Shown: positions 1 through 10,100 of the stretch, piece after piece
How positions within the stretch are numbered: the stretch's first letter is position 1
How the letters are laid out: the number at the start of each line of letters is the position of its first letter
Assembly: GCF_028372415.1 (NCBI RefSeq)
Contig: NC_092875.1
Coordinates: forward strand, 54,663,228 to 54,727,227
Length of the DNA stretch: 64,000 nucleotides
Reading direction: 5' to 3'
Source: Notamacropus eugenii
Taxonomy: Eukaryota > Chordata > Mammalia > Diprotodontia > Macropodidae
Notes under the pieces: model-generated
What the model was told of the DNA's origin: nothing
Databases searched by the model: none
The model's input: the letters and a program-made list of their open reading frames with translations, nothing else
Position numbers and translations under genes: made by a program

Positions 1-1099
1 GTGACTTGGGCATCCAAGTGCCCTAAAGGTTCTAACAGAACTGAACCACTGAGCACAGGAGAGACAGGGACAGCAACTATCCTTTGATCTGACTTTATGA
101 AACTCTTGAGTTTCCTGTCTACAGGAAATCGGGGTACAAGACAGGCTTTCATCAGGTTCTCCATTACATTCCCTACCCCCACAGGCTCCAACCCATTCCC
201 TGAAGCAATTTTCAGATCTAAAGCAATTTCCATCTGATCTGGGCAACCTCTTACTCCAACCGGTTTTGGGTCTGAGAGGCTCAGAAGATCAAGAGAAGTT
301 GTGGCTGAGATATGAGGAGTTGGGGGGGGGGGGGTGGAGGTAACGGGGGAGCAAGGGAAAGATTGGTAGGAAGAGTCTGTGGGATATTTGATCTTCTATG
401 GGAAGCTGCTGAGATTAGGTGTCAGAAAAGAACCAGCTACCCAGCCAGCCTCAGGCAGAGAGGGAAAAAGGGATATTTAGAATATTAGACATCTTGATTG
501 TCTCCAGTTTCTTCCTTCCTCTGTACTCGCATCTGCTTGTCCCTGTGAAGACCAGAATACCTAGCTTCCACTTCTGGCACTCCCACTGACCTGGAGGAGG
601 GTGCTTACCCTTTGTATACCCCAGTTTTCTCATTACTAGATGATCCCTTCCATCCCCAACATCTTATGATCTGAGATACATCCCAGCTCTGACATTGTAT
701 GGTCTATGTTCTAAGTTTCCTTCCGGCTCTGACTGTATTTTAAGGTCCAATCATGGTTAAGTTTCAACCCTCAGTTCCTTGGTACCCAAGCTTCTCTCCC
801 TTTCTACTTTCCAAAGTTGTCTCTGGACCAGTCACATCTTATCTTCACCACATCATCTAGGAGGGAAGGAGGAGCAGGAAGGATTACTTCCATGCTACAG
901 ATAATAAACAGAGCTTTTCATTTTAGTGCCCTAAATATAGCAAGTACATAATAATGTTCCTCAGTTGATTCATTATTGAAAGGTTAGAGCTGAGTCACGG
1001 TCCTAAGTCCACAGAGTGACCTTTGGCAAATTTCTATGATTTTCTGTTGCATTAAGAGAGGGATCATGCCCAGCACTAGGGCAGCAGGAAGAAGGCTGG
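1..1099. other. Upstream flank without a recognisable gene
   Basis: No coding exon can be recognised here on either strand. A run of 13 G lies at 322-334. Around 640-760 there are about three degenerate copies of a 30-40 base unit that ends in 'cagctctgac', the same unit seen at 10530-10640. By human gene order HMG20B would be expected further left, but none of its exons is visible. Confidence 0.6.
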
Positions 1100-1265
1100 A
1101 GGTGGAGTCAGAGATCCCAGATTTGGATCCCAGCCTTGCCACTCTGCCTCTGTTATCTTAGGCAAGTCATATGATTTTTCTGGACTTTATTTTCCTAGCC
1201 TATAAAAGGGGAGGGTAGGATTAAATGATCTCAGAGGGCCTTTCCAGCTCAGAATCTATGATCTT
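1100..1265 (+). repeat. MIR-type SINE
   Basis: The copy has the MIR order of a tRNA-like head, a core with 'ttaggcaagtca', a 'cctataaaaggggag' stretch and a tail reading 'cctttccagctcagaatc'. It is an old, diverged copy read on the + strand. Confidence 0.7.
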
Positions 1266-1294
1266 AAGATGGATGGGGGAAGGGCAGTATTCTC

Positions 1295-1520
1295 TCATAT
1301 CTGGATGCTAGTGTTTAGTTCTAGGCACTACATTTTAGGAGGGACATTCAACAGTTGGAAAGCACCCATATGATGCCAATCAGGCTAGCAAAAGTCCAAA
1401 TGAAACCTAGGAAGATCAGCTGAGGAACTGGGGAAGAGTCTGGAGAAGATAGGAGGGACAACTAATAGTTGCCTGTAAGCATTCCAAGGTCAGTCTCATT
1501 GAAGAGGCTGCATTTGCCCC
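1295..1520 (+). repeat. CR1/L3 LINE 3' fragment
   Basis: The stretch 'gtttagttctaggcactaca' and the following bases match the 3' part of L3/CR1 LINEs as I know them ('gttcagttctgggcacca'). It is heavily diverged and has no open frame. Confidence 0.6.
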
Positions 1521-1599
1521 CAGAAGATCGCACTAAGGACAACGGATGCAAGTCGAAGAGAGGCAGATTCAAATCCCAGGCACTACCTAGCTCCTCAGA

Positions 1600-2040
1600 A
1601 CATCCTTAAGAGGTCCTATTATTATCCTTGTTTTACAGATGAAAATGGGCAGCTAGGTGGTGCAGTGGATAGAGTGCAGGAGTCAGGAGGACCTGAGTTC
1701 AAATCTCACCTCAGACACTTGACACTCACTAGTTGTGTGACCTTGGACAAGTCACTTAACCCCAATTGCCTCATCCTGGGTCATCTCCAGTCATCCTGAT
1801 GAATATCTGGTCACTGGATTCAGATGGCTCTGGAGGAGAAGTCAGGCTGGTGACCTGCACAGCCCTCCCTCACTCAAAACAAAGTCAAGTGCAAGTCATG
1901 TCATTACTTCTCTGATGGCATGGTCTTCTTTGGCAACGAAGGACGAATACAGATGAGGAGGATGAGACAGAGGGAGGGGTGGTAACTTGCCCAGGATCAC
2001 AGAGCCAGCGTCTGAATCAGACCCCAGCAAGTGTTTCTAA
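1600..2040 (-). repeat. Antisense MIR split by a younger SINE
   Basis: Antisense MIR core sequence ('ttgttttacagatga') runs into the SINE at 1643-1947. It resumes afterwards with 'ggtaacttgcccaggatcac'. The interruption shows that the SINE is the younger element. Confidence 0.6.
1643..1947 (+). repeat. Marsupial tRNA-headed SINE (WSINE-like) with target-site duplication
   Basis: The head 'ggcagctaggtggtgcagtg' and B-box-like 'gagttcaaatc' are the tRNA-derived start of marsupial SINEs. The 3' part ('gaggagaagtcaggctggtg' to 'ggcaacgaaggac') is a LINE-type tail shared with the copy at 24520-24825. A perfect 9-base duplication, TACAGATGA, lies at 1634-1642 and 1948-1956 and sets both ends. The family name is from memory. 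Confidence 0.85.
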
Positions 2041-2879
2041 GGATAAGTTGTTCAGTTGGGTTTCCCCTACTTCAGGGGCTTCCAATAGAGGCAGAGCGAT
2101 TTGGGAATACTGAAAAAAAAATGTTATCTTATTCAGTGACTGGTTCAGTTACTGGAGGATTTGAGATTCCTTCTGAGATTCAGCGCTGAGATTCGACTTC
2201 CTGATTCCTGATTTCCGATTCTCTTTCCCTTGGTAAGCACGAGGTCGTGGTCTTCCTGTTCCATTTGCACAGTGTAGTTCCAGGTTTTAAAATACACAGT
2301 TTCTGCTAGGGGTATTGGGGTAGGTGTCAAGTTCTTAATAAATACTGGCAGATTGGGTGATTGTGAACCAGAAACAGCACTATTAGGGAGGTAAAGGTCC
2401 CTTCATTTATTTCCAGTTCCTCATCGAGCCTCTAGCTTTTTCTAGTTATTTTCCGTCCCAGAAATAATCTCCCATCTCCAGACCCCACCCTCGCCCGAGC
2501 TTCGGCCCCACACTCCTTCCTCGGTAGACTACCTCCCCTGCCCCATTTCTAAATAGAGAGGGAGAGGTTTTCAAGATGCCAGCTTCGACTGAGCGAGGTT
2601 AACATGTAAGCGCCTACCGCAGGGGCCAGGGGCCGGGGCCAGGGGTGAACGCCCCGCCTGGCATGGGGGGGTGAGGGTCTTGCACAAAACAACGCTGCCT
2701 GGGGAGCGTGGCGGGGTGAATGCGTTTTTGTTTCGAGGTCTCTGCGCGTTTCCAGGGGCGCGTCCTCGTTGGCGGCGACCTATCCGCTCCAGGGTCGGGG
2801 TCTGAGGCTGACCCGGGTTCCTCCGGTCCAGGGGCGTCGGTCCAGGCGTCCCTTCGCGTACGTGGGCCGCCTCCGGGAA

Positions 2880-3379
2880 GGGGAGGGAGAGGAAGGAGTG
2901 GGAGGAGGAGGAGGAGGGAGAAGGGGAGGAGGACGGGGGAGAAGGGGAGCAGGAGGGGGTGGAGGGGAGGAGGAGGAGGGAGAAGGGGAACAGGAAGAGG
3001 GGGGAGAAGGGGGACAGGAGGAGGGGGGAGAAGGGTTGGAGGACGGGGGAGAAGGGGAGCAGGAGGGGAGAGAGGGGAGGAGGAGGAGGGGGGAGAAGGG
3101 GAAGAGGAGGGGTGAGAAGGGGAGGAGGAGGAAGAGGGAGATGGGGAGGAGGAGGGGGGAAAAGGGGAGCAGGAGGAGGAGGGAGAAGGGGAGGAGGAGG
3201 GGGGAGAGGGGAGGAAGAAGAGGGGGGAGAAGGGGAGGAGGAGGAAGAGGGAGAAGGGGAGGAGGAGGGGGAAAAGGGGAGCAGGAGGAGGAGGGAGAAG
3301 GGGAGGAGGAGGGGGAAGAGGGGAGCAGGAGGAGGAGGGAGAAGGGGAGGAGGAGGGGGGGAGAAGAGGAGCAGGAGGG
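2880..3379. repeat. 500-base purine tract (GGAGGA/GGGAGAA minisatellite)
   Basis: On the + strand nearly every base is A or G, built from shuffled units such as 'gggagaaggggagcaggagg' and 'ggaggaggaggag', with only isolated C or T. Such tracts can form triplexes and, with their many G runs, quadruplexes. The long open frames across it on both strands are products of low complexity and are not genes. Confidence 0.9.
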
Positions 3380-3711
3380 GCGAAGCCGCGGCGCAGTCTG
3401 CACCGCTAATGCCCCGGGGCCCTGGAAAAGTCGAGGAGCCACGAGAGGCTCCAGCCAACCGCGCGGCCCCAATAAACCAGCCGGGCGCGAGCCTGGGCGT
3501 GGCTGAGTCGGGGCGGGGTGGGGTTCCACAGCGCGGGACGGGGATGGCACCTCCAGCGGCGGCCCCAGCCCGAGCCAACTCACCGCGACCGCAGCGACGC
3601 GGAGTTCTGGGACCGAGCCAGGCCGGGGAGGGACCTGGGGCGGGGCTCACCTCCCCAGGTCCCGCCCCCTGACCTCCTGGACGGCCGGCCTGCTCCCGGC
3701 TCCCGGCTCCT

Positions 3712-3733
3712 ATTGGCCAAGGCGCCCGCCAAT
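3712..3733. promoter_or_regulatory. Paired CCAAT boxes (NF-Y-type)
   Basis: An inverted CCAAT (ATTGG, 3712-3716) and a direct CCAAT (3729-3733) lie 12 bases apart in the CpG island, about 540 bases before the MFSD12 start codon. NF-Y commonly binds such boxes in TATA-less promoters. Binding here is inferred from the motif alone. Confidence 0.45.
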
Positions 3734-4087
3734 CGCTGGGAATCCCCCTGAGCTCCCGGAGCCCCCGGCCCCGCACGCTTCAGTCTCTCGGACCGGGTCC
3801 GGACTGCTGCCAGTGCGATCCGTGAGGAAGCCGGCCCCTGGCTCCGAGCTCGCAGAAGGGGCTCCTCGGCGCGGGCCGGGGTGGTGGCCAGCTCGAAGGG
3901 CAGGGTGTCGGCGGGCTGGGTGTAGCCGAGCAGCTCCCACGCGTGTTCGCGGAAGGCAAGGGTCCCACTCCGGACAGTCAGCCCGCCCCCGGGAAGGGGC
4001 TCAGCGCCCAGCTGGTCCCGCCCTGGGGCGGATGACCGGGGCCGTGTGAGCCGCCAGGCCCATTCGTGGACTGACAGTCCCCGAAGT

Positions 4088-4175
4088 GACCAGTCCGGAG
4101 AGGGTCCGGTCGGGACAGACCAGTCCGGAGAGTGACCAGTCCGGAGCGAGGCCGGGCGAGAGCGATCAGTCCGGG
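4088..4175 (+). repeat. Four copies of a GACCAGTCCGGAGAG unit before MFSD12
   Basis: Copies lie at 4088-4102, 4118-4132, 4134-4148 and, less exactly, 4164-4175. They sit 86 to 173 bases before the MFSD12 ATG, probably in the 5' UTR or core promoter. Each copy contains the palindrome TCCGGA. No function is known to me. Confidence 0.7.
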
Positions 4176-4260
4176 AAAAGGGACTGCCGAACCGCGGGCC
4201 CCCGCACGGAGCGCGCCGGGCCGAGCCTGGGGGCGCCGGGGCGGGCGGGCCGGCCGGGCC

Positions 4261-4525
4261 ATGGCGGAGCCGGCGCTGCCGCTGGTGACCCGGCTCAGCT
4301 ACGCCGTGGGCCACTTCCTGAACGACCTGTGCGCGTCCATGTGGTTCACGTACCTGCTGCTCTACCTGCACTCGGTGCAGGGCTACAGCTCGGGGGGCGC
4401 GGGCGTCCTGCTGCTGCTGGGCCAGCTGGCCGACGGCGTGTGCACGCCGCTCGTGGGCTACGAGGCGGACCACCACGGCGGCTGCTGCGGCCACTACGGG
4501 CCGCGCAAGTCCTGGCACCTGATCG
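4261..4525 (+). CDS. MFSD12: MFSD12 coding exon 1
   Basis: It encodes residues 1-88 plus one base of codon 89: a short N-terminus, the first two membrane helices and the GYEAD...[10 protein letters not shown] loop. It is GC-rich and lies in the CpG island. The donor is GTAAGG. Confidence 0.97.
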
Positions 4526-4921
4526 GTAAGGACCCGCAGCCCCGGCTGCGCCCCCGGGGGTCCCCGAGTCCTTGCCCACTGACCCTTTTGTGGGTCACGC
4601 GGGAGGTGCGCTCCCCTCCCCGCCCCGGCCGAGGAGTAGCCCTGCGGCGGCTTCTGTCCCCCAGCTTAGCGTGTGCCTCCCCCTGGCTTTCTGCCGCCTC
4701 CCCTCCTTCAGCATTTCCCTTTTTTCCAAGACGGAAAGCTTCTCCAAAAGGGATTATCGAATTAGAGCATAGAGTTAAAAGAACTGGCCATGAGAGACGG
4801 GGTATGAGGAGACCAGCCCATCAGTGATGCAAGCTTCCCGACATCTGTCTGTCTGTGTTTATGTTTCGGAAGAGATGACTGGCAGAGGGTGTGTGTGTGT
4901 GTGCGCGTGCGACAGAGACTG

Positions 4922-4962
<41 letters not shown>

Positions 4963-7065
4963 CAGAGATAACACTCCTAAGCCACAGACTTTGGAAAGTC
5001 ACTGTCGGTCCGGTGACCCTTCAGGGAGGTCATCTCAGCTGAAAGATCATTGGGAGCCACAGGGTGCCTACTACTTCCTTCAGTCATTTGTCCTGTTTGG
5101 GGAAAAGGTACATCTTTCATAGCCTGGCGTCCTGAGGGACATTCAGTCATTGACTGGGATGGTGGTGGTGGAGGAGGAGAAGGAATAGTTAGGTCCAGTT
5201 TCAGGAAGCTTGGCAAGAGTACAGAGTGCTGGGGTTGGGGTGGAGGCAAAAGTTCAAGGAAGCCAGAGGAACCTAAGAGTGGTTTGGGGTTGCTGATGGG
5301 TAAGAAGGTGGTAACCCTTTTTCTGGTTGGCTCTCTGCCTTGACTTTGAATGCTAAGGGGTTTATACCGATAAGACCTAGACCTGAGCCTCCACCCATTT
5401 GAACTTCTCTCTCCCCAGCCCAGATCTTAGGGGCAGCAGTATAGGATGAGGTTATTTATTTTCCTCTGTTCTTTCTCCAGTGTGGGGAGAGAGCTCTCCA
5501 GCCCTTCCTTGTATCTTTGTAATATTCTGTAATGGTGAGGATCTTATTCAGTTCATTGCTGACATTTTATGAAATCCAGATACCATTCTAGAATTTGAAT
5601 GGCATTCTGATAATTGGGCAGGTTCCTAGAAGTCAGGTGGTGTACTCCCTTGCCCTATAGGGCAAGGGCCAAAAGAGTCAGGAAGGGAGAATCCCTGCTG
5701 GGGCCTCATGTGGTGTCCCCCACCCAACCCCCTCACCTCTACCTTCTAGTCTTGTCCCATGCTGTTTCATGAGTGTTGGGAAAGGCTGCTTGCCGTCCAA
5801 GGGTTAGATTAGTGTCTCTGACGACAGGGTGGGGTTAATTCTTCTGTGCTGACAAGGATTCTGTAATGCTATAGCAAAACCCGTGTTGGTCCTGGAGTCA
5901 GCAGACCAGGTTCATAGCCTTATTCTCCTGTTTACTAGCTGAGTGACTTTGAAATGCTCTTTCTCCTCTCCAGAAGGATGACCATAATCCTTAAAAGTGC
6001 CTGCCTCTCCCTGGAAGGAAAAATGACCTTCCTTTCCCTCCCTGTTAGGGAGCCAAGGACCAGAGAGACCAGGTCCTCAGGAGGAGGTTCAGATCTCCTC
6101 TCTTCTCCTAAGTTTATAGAAAAGGCCAGCTATGTCAGCCAACTCCTCCGTTCTTAGCATAAATTCATTTCTGAAAAGTCAGACTGGTTATTTCAAACAT
6201 TTTCTCCTAAACATCTTTCTATCCCTTTTTTCTTCCTTGACTTTCTCCACCTTCTTTGATGATAGGACAGATAGGAAAATCAAGTATCCAGGGGAGATGC
6301 CTTGTTCAAGGTCACACAGCAAATAAACAGCTGAATCTGAAATTGGAGCCCCGTGTTTGGTTTGGGGTGCCATGTTTTAGAAGGGCGTCAGTAAACTGGA
6401 GAGTCTTAAGGATGATGCAGAAAGGCTTTGAATTAGAGCATAGAGTTAAAAGAACTGGCCATATTTAGCCTGGATGAAAGAAGACTCCAGCATGGTAGAG
6501 TTCAGGAGTTTGAAGGACTGTGAGTAGAAATGAGCTCTTTGGCAGCAGAGGACACCGTGGATGGAGCTTGCAGGCAAATCCAGGCTTAATGTAAGGAAAA
6601 CCTTCCTAGCAATTGGAGTTCTTCAAAAGAGGGATGAGCTAGCCTTAGGAAGTGATGGCATGTCTTCTTCTCCAGAGCACCTTAAGCCAAGAGTTGGAAG
6701 GCCATTTTTGTGTCAGCTAAGCTACAGAGGAGATGCTTATGCAGAACCTCTTTTGAGATTCCTTGTTCCATTATGAAGTAGACCCAGAAGACCTGGAAAG
6801 GGTGGTGACCTAAGAAAGGATAGGTTTGCAAGACCAGGGAGAGGAAGTGCAGGGGGAGACTGGTTATCAAGAATTAGGGGGAAAAAATTAATTAAGGTAA
6901 TCTTGGGTCTTGCCCTCACCATAGCCAACTCCCAGCACAAGAAGTGGCTAGTGCCCAAGAGTTGTGCAGATCTTGACTTCCGGAGATAAACTTTACAACT
7001 GATTTGGTTGATATCTAGAGTCTGGGTCAACTCTTCCTTCCCTTTCATTCTTAGCATGCGCACTA

Positions 7066-7100
<35 letters not shown>

Positions 7101-10100
7101 GCCTCTTCAGCTCATCCATTTCCCTGTTCCTCCCACTCTGACTGAGTGGGGTGTGCTCTACATTTGGATGCCTCATTCATTCATTGGCCACTTCATTCAT
7201 TCACCGACCTGATTGACCCAGCAAATATTTATGTGCTGAACTCCATGCTAGGTGCTGAAACCATGCCTAATTGAGCTGCTGCTTTCTAGGAACCCACAAA
7301 AGGCCCCAACACAGATGTCATGTAAAATGATGCATTATGGTCAAGTACATTAAAGAGGGCTAGAACAAGGTGCTATTTGAAGTCCAGAAGGGAAAGGTCA
7401 TTACCAGCTGTGAGAGGTCAGAGGAGTTTTAAAAATGGGAAGGAATACTACAGAAGGCAAAGGAACTGAGGTGTAATTAGTATGCACCCATTATAGCTTT
7501 GTTCCCAGGATAATGACATTTAGGAGGCCCTCATCATGCTGGAATTACATCTATAGTGTGGAAAAAACTGCCTTTTGCACCTAAGTTGGCCAGACAAGTT
7601 CTAGGAAGCTACGCCAAGTTTCCTCCCTAGTGGCTACAATCCAGAGCAACTCCTTACAATCCTGCCCCCCCGCCAGTCAAGTTCCTGATTACTGGGATCG
7701 TCTCTTTACCCTCTTCTAACTGAATTGCCGAAAGCAACACAGTGTCTAGCTAGGTCTACGGGAAGAAGGATGCTCCAGTTCCAAGACCAAGCATTTAGAT
7801 TGACTAGGTAGAGGTAGAGATGGGGATGTCCAGAGACTGGCTGCAGCACAAAAAGTGTGGAGGAAAGTAATTTGAGAGTACCGTAGAGAGTGAAGGGTTT
7901 GGAATGCTAGGCATGGGACCCTTTATTCCAGAAGCAATGGGGAACCGCTGAAAGAAAGACCTTTTAATATATTATTGCCACAGGCAGAGTGGTAACAAGG
8001 AACTGGATAAGAATGGGAATGATAATGGCACTTTATTAAATTTTAACAAACTTTCTTTAAAAAGGTTGGAGTTTCCTTATCACCCAGTTCTCCCTATATT
8101 TAAATAGTTCCTTAAGGTCTCCAAAACACTCTTTATCCTTGTCTCAGTAATAACCAGAGATGGAGAACAAATATGGTTTAAAACTGGATGTTGGGTGATT
8201 TTGACAGGGTGACAGGATCTAGGATTTAGAGTTGGAAGGAGGTTTAGAAATCTAATCCAGCCCTCCTCGATTTTCCAAAGGTAGTGGAGAGCAGAGCCAA
8301 GGTGGGAAACCAAGTCCAGTGTTCATTTTCCCTTTATATCACAGAGCTCCAATGAGAAAGGCCTGGACTAGAGAGAGCGTAGACCATACCAAGGGTGCAA
8401 ACATGAAAGATCTGCCATAGACTGGAGGAGTGAGGTGAAGAGGAAGACCGCAGCTAGGAGGGAAAGATAATGAGCTTGGTTTCAGTCACATTGAGTTTGA
8501 GATACTAGTGGGGGACATTCGGGTATCGATGTCTTTGGCCAAGGCCATCATGTGACCACACGCTTCCCTGATTCCTTGGCTTTGAGTGCTTGTTGAAACT
8601 TGAGGCATTTTCCAGGAAAAGTGACTCCTTCCTCCCCACAACACTCACTCACTCTCTGTCTCCTCTCTCCCTTCTCCCCACCCTTCCCCTCCCCTCCCCT
8701 CTTCTCTCTCCCCTCCTTCTTTTCTCTCTCCCTCCTTCCCTCCCTCTCTCCCTCCCTCTTTCCCTCTTTTCTTCCTTTCTTCTGTCTCTTCTCCCTCTTC
8801 TCTATTTGTCTCTCTCTCCTCTGTCTCTCTCTTTCCTCTGTTTCTTTCACTGACTCTTCCTCTCTCCCTCCCTCTCTTTCCTCCCTCTCTCCTCTCTGTC
8901 TCCTTTTTCTCTCTTCTCTGTCTCTGCCTCTCTCCTCCCTCTATCTCTCTCCTCTCTCTTGCTTTCTCCTCCCTCTCTCCTCTGTTTCTGTTTGGCTGTC
9001 TCCTCTTCCCTCATCCTCTCTCTTCTATCTCTCTCCCCCCTTCCCTCCCTCTCTCCTCTCTGTCTCTCTCTCCCTCTCTCTCTCTCTTTCTTCTCTCACT
9101 CCTTCCTCTCCCCTTTCTGTCTCTCTGCCCGTCTCCTAACCTGTACCCTTAAGTTGTGTTCGGGAGCCCCACGCTGAGCTGCTCTGGTTGTTGTGCTTAG
9201 GGGACAAAGAACAAGTCTTCTGCCCCTTGAAGGTACCTTTGTTGGGCATGGCATCCAGGTCTGTGTCCTCACCCTTATTGAGCCCTCAGAGGGGACATAG
9301 CCCTTGTCCTTGAAACCTCTTCCTACTAGGGAACACAGATAATCTAAGGGCTCCCTACAGGGAATGATGAAGACTGTGTCCCTGGAGGCTGGATATCAGG
9401 ACCAAGCCCAACTGTTTCTTGTTCCTTGGGAAGGCTTCTCCCCCTCACCCCAGCCTCCCAGGGAATCATTAACCCTGACAGGGAGAGAGGGAGGGAGAGG
9501 GACTGGAGAGAATGGGCAGAGCTGGCAATTGTACAGGGGTACATCTGGTCAGAGTTCAAGGGCTGAGACTTCTTTTGTTCTGGGACAGAAGGCCCTGGAG
9601 GACATGTTAAGGCAGAAGGGGATCATAGAATTTCATTTAGAGCTGGAAGAGGCCTTGGAAGTCCAACCCTTTTGTTTTACAGAAACTAAGCCCCAGAAGC
9701 AAAGCAATTTGCCCCTAAGGGAGCTGCTCTGAAAATCTTGGTTCCCTCCATTCCTGAGTCCTTTAACTCCAGTGCACTCCAGAGAAACCCAAAAGAGCTA
9801 GCTTTGGTTTTGCTTCCCAAATCTGAAGTCACGAGGGGGAAAGAGGGAACGTCATTTGGGGATGAGACAATAGATTATGTCACACACTAGAGCAGCCAGT
9901 GACCAGAGAGGTACCTGGCTAGCCTGAAACTCTGGCACAGGGCCTATTCCTGTGCCAGCTGGGTGGTAGACTCTCTCTTTAAGGAGGAGGAAAAGGAATC
10001 ACTCTCTCCAGAGGTCGGGCCTTGAACTTATCATAGAATGTTGGGGTTGGAAAGGCCCTTAGGGACTCATCTAGTCTAACTTTCCCTCCCCATACACTCA

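Larger units (their letters stand above)
2560..4600 (+). promoter_or_regulatory. MFSD12: CpG island and promoter region of MFSD12
   Basis: CpG-rich sequence runs from about 2570 to 2880 and again from about 3370 to 4600, through the first coding exon. A purine tract splits it at 2880-3379. No TATA box is apparent, as expected for a broad CpG promoter. The transcription start cannot be fixed by eye. Two NF-Y-type boxes at 3712-3733 and a short tandem repeat at 4088-4175 lie inside it. Whether it also fires to the left is unknown. Confidence 0.75.

Noticed and set aside
1643-1720. tRNA-like head with a B-box-like motif
   Set aside because: It belongs to a SINE; no intact tRNA cloverleaf is present, here or in the other SINE heads.
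2571-3776. A 401-residue open frame on the - strand and several + strand frames across the purine tract
   Set aside because: They are Pro/Ser/Leu or Gly/Arg/Glu low-complexity products of the purine tract, with no domain and no splice logic.
4132-4260. A longer MFSD12 N-terminus in the open frame before 4261
   Set aside because: The upstream frame has no ATG. The ATG at 4261 has a near-ideal context and leads straight into the conserved RLSYAVG.
3580-4518. A 312-residue open frame on the - strand over MFSD12 exon 1
   Set aside because: It is the antisense shadow of a GC-rich CpG island and coding exon; stops are rare in such sequence by chance.
8548-9177. Open frames of Ser/Leu/Pro or Arg/Glu/Lys across the CT tract
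   Set aside because: Low-complexity translation of a microsatellite-like tract.
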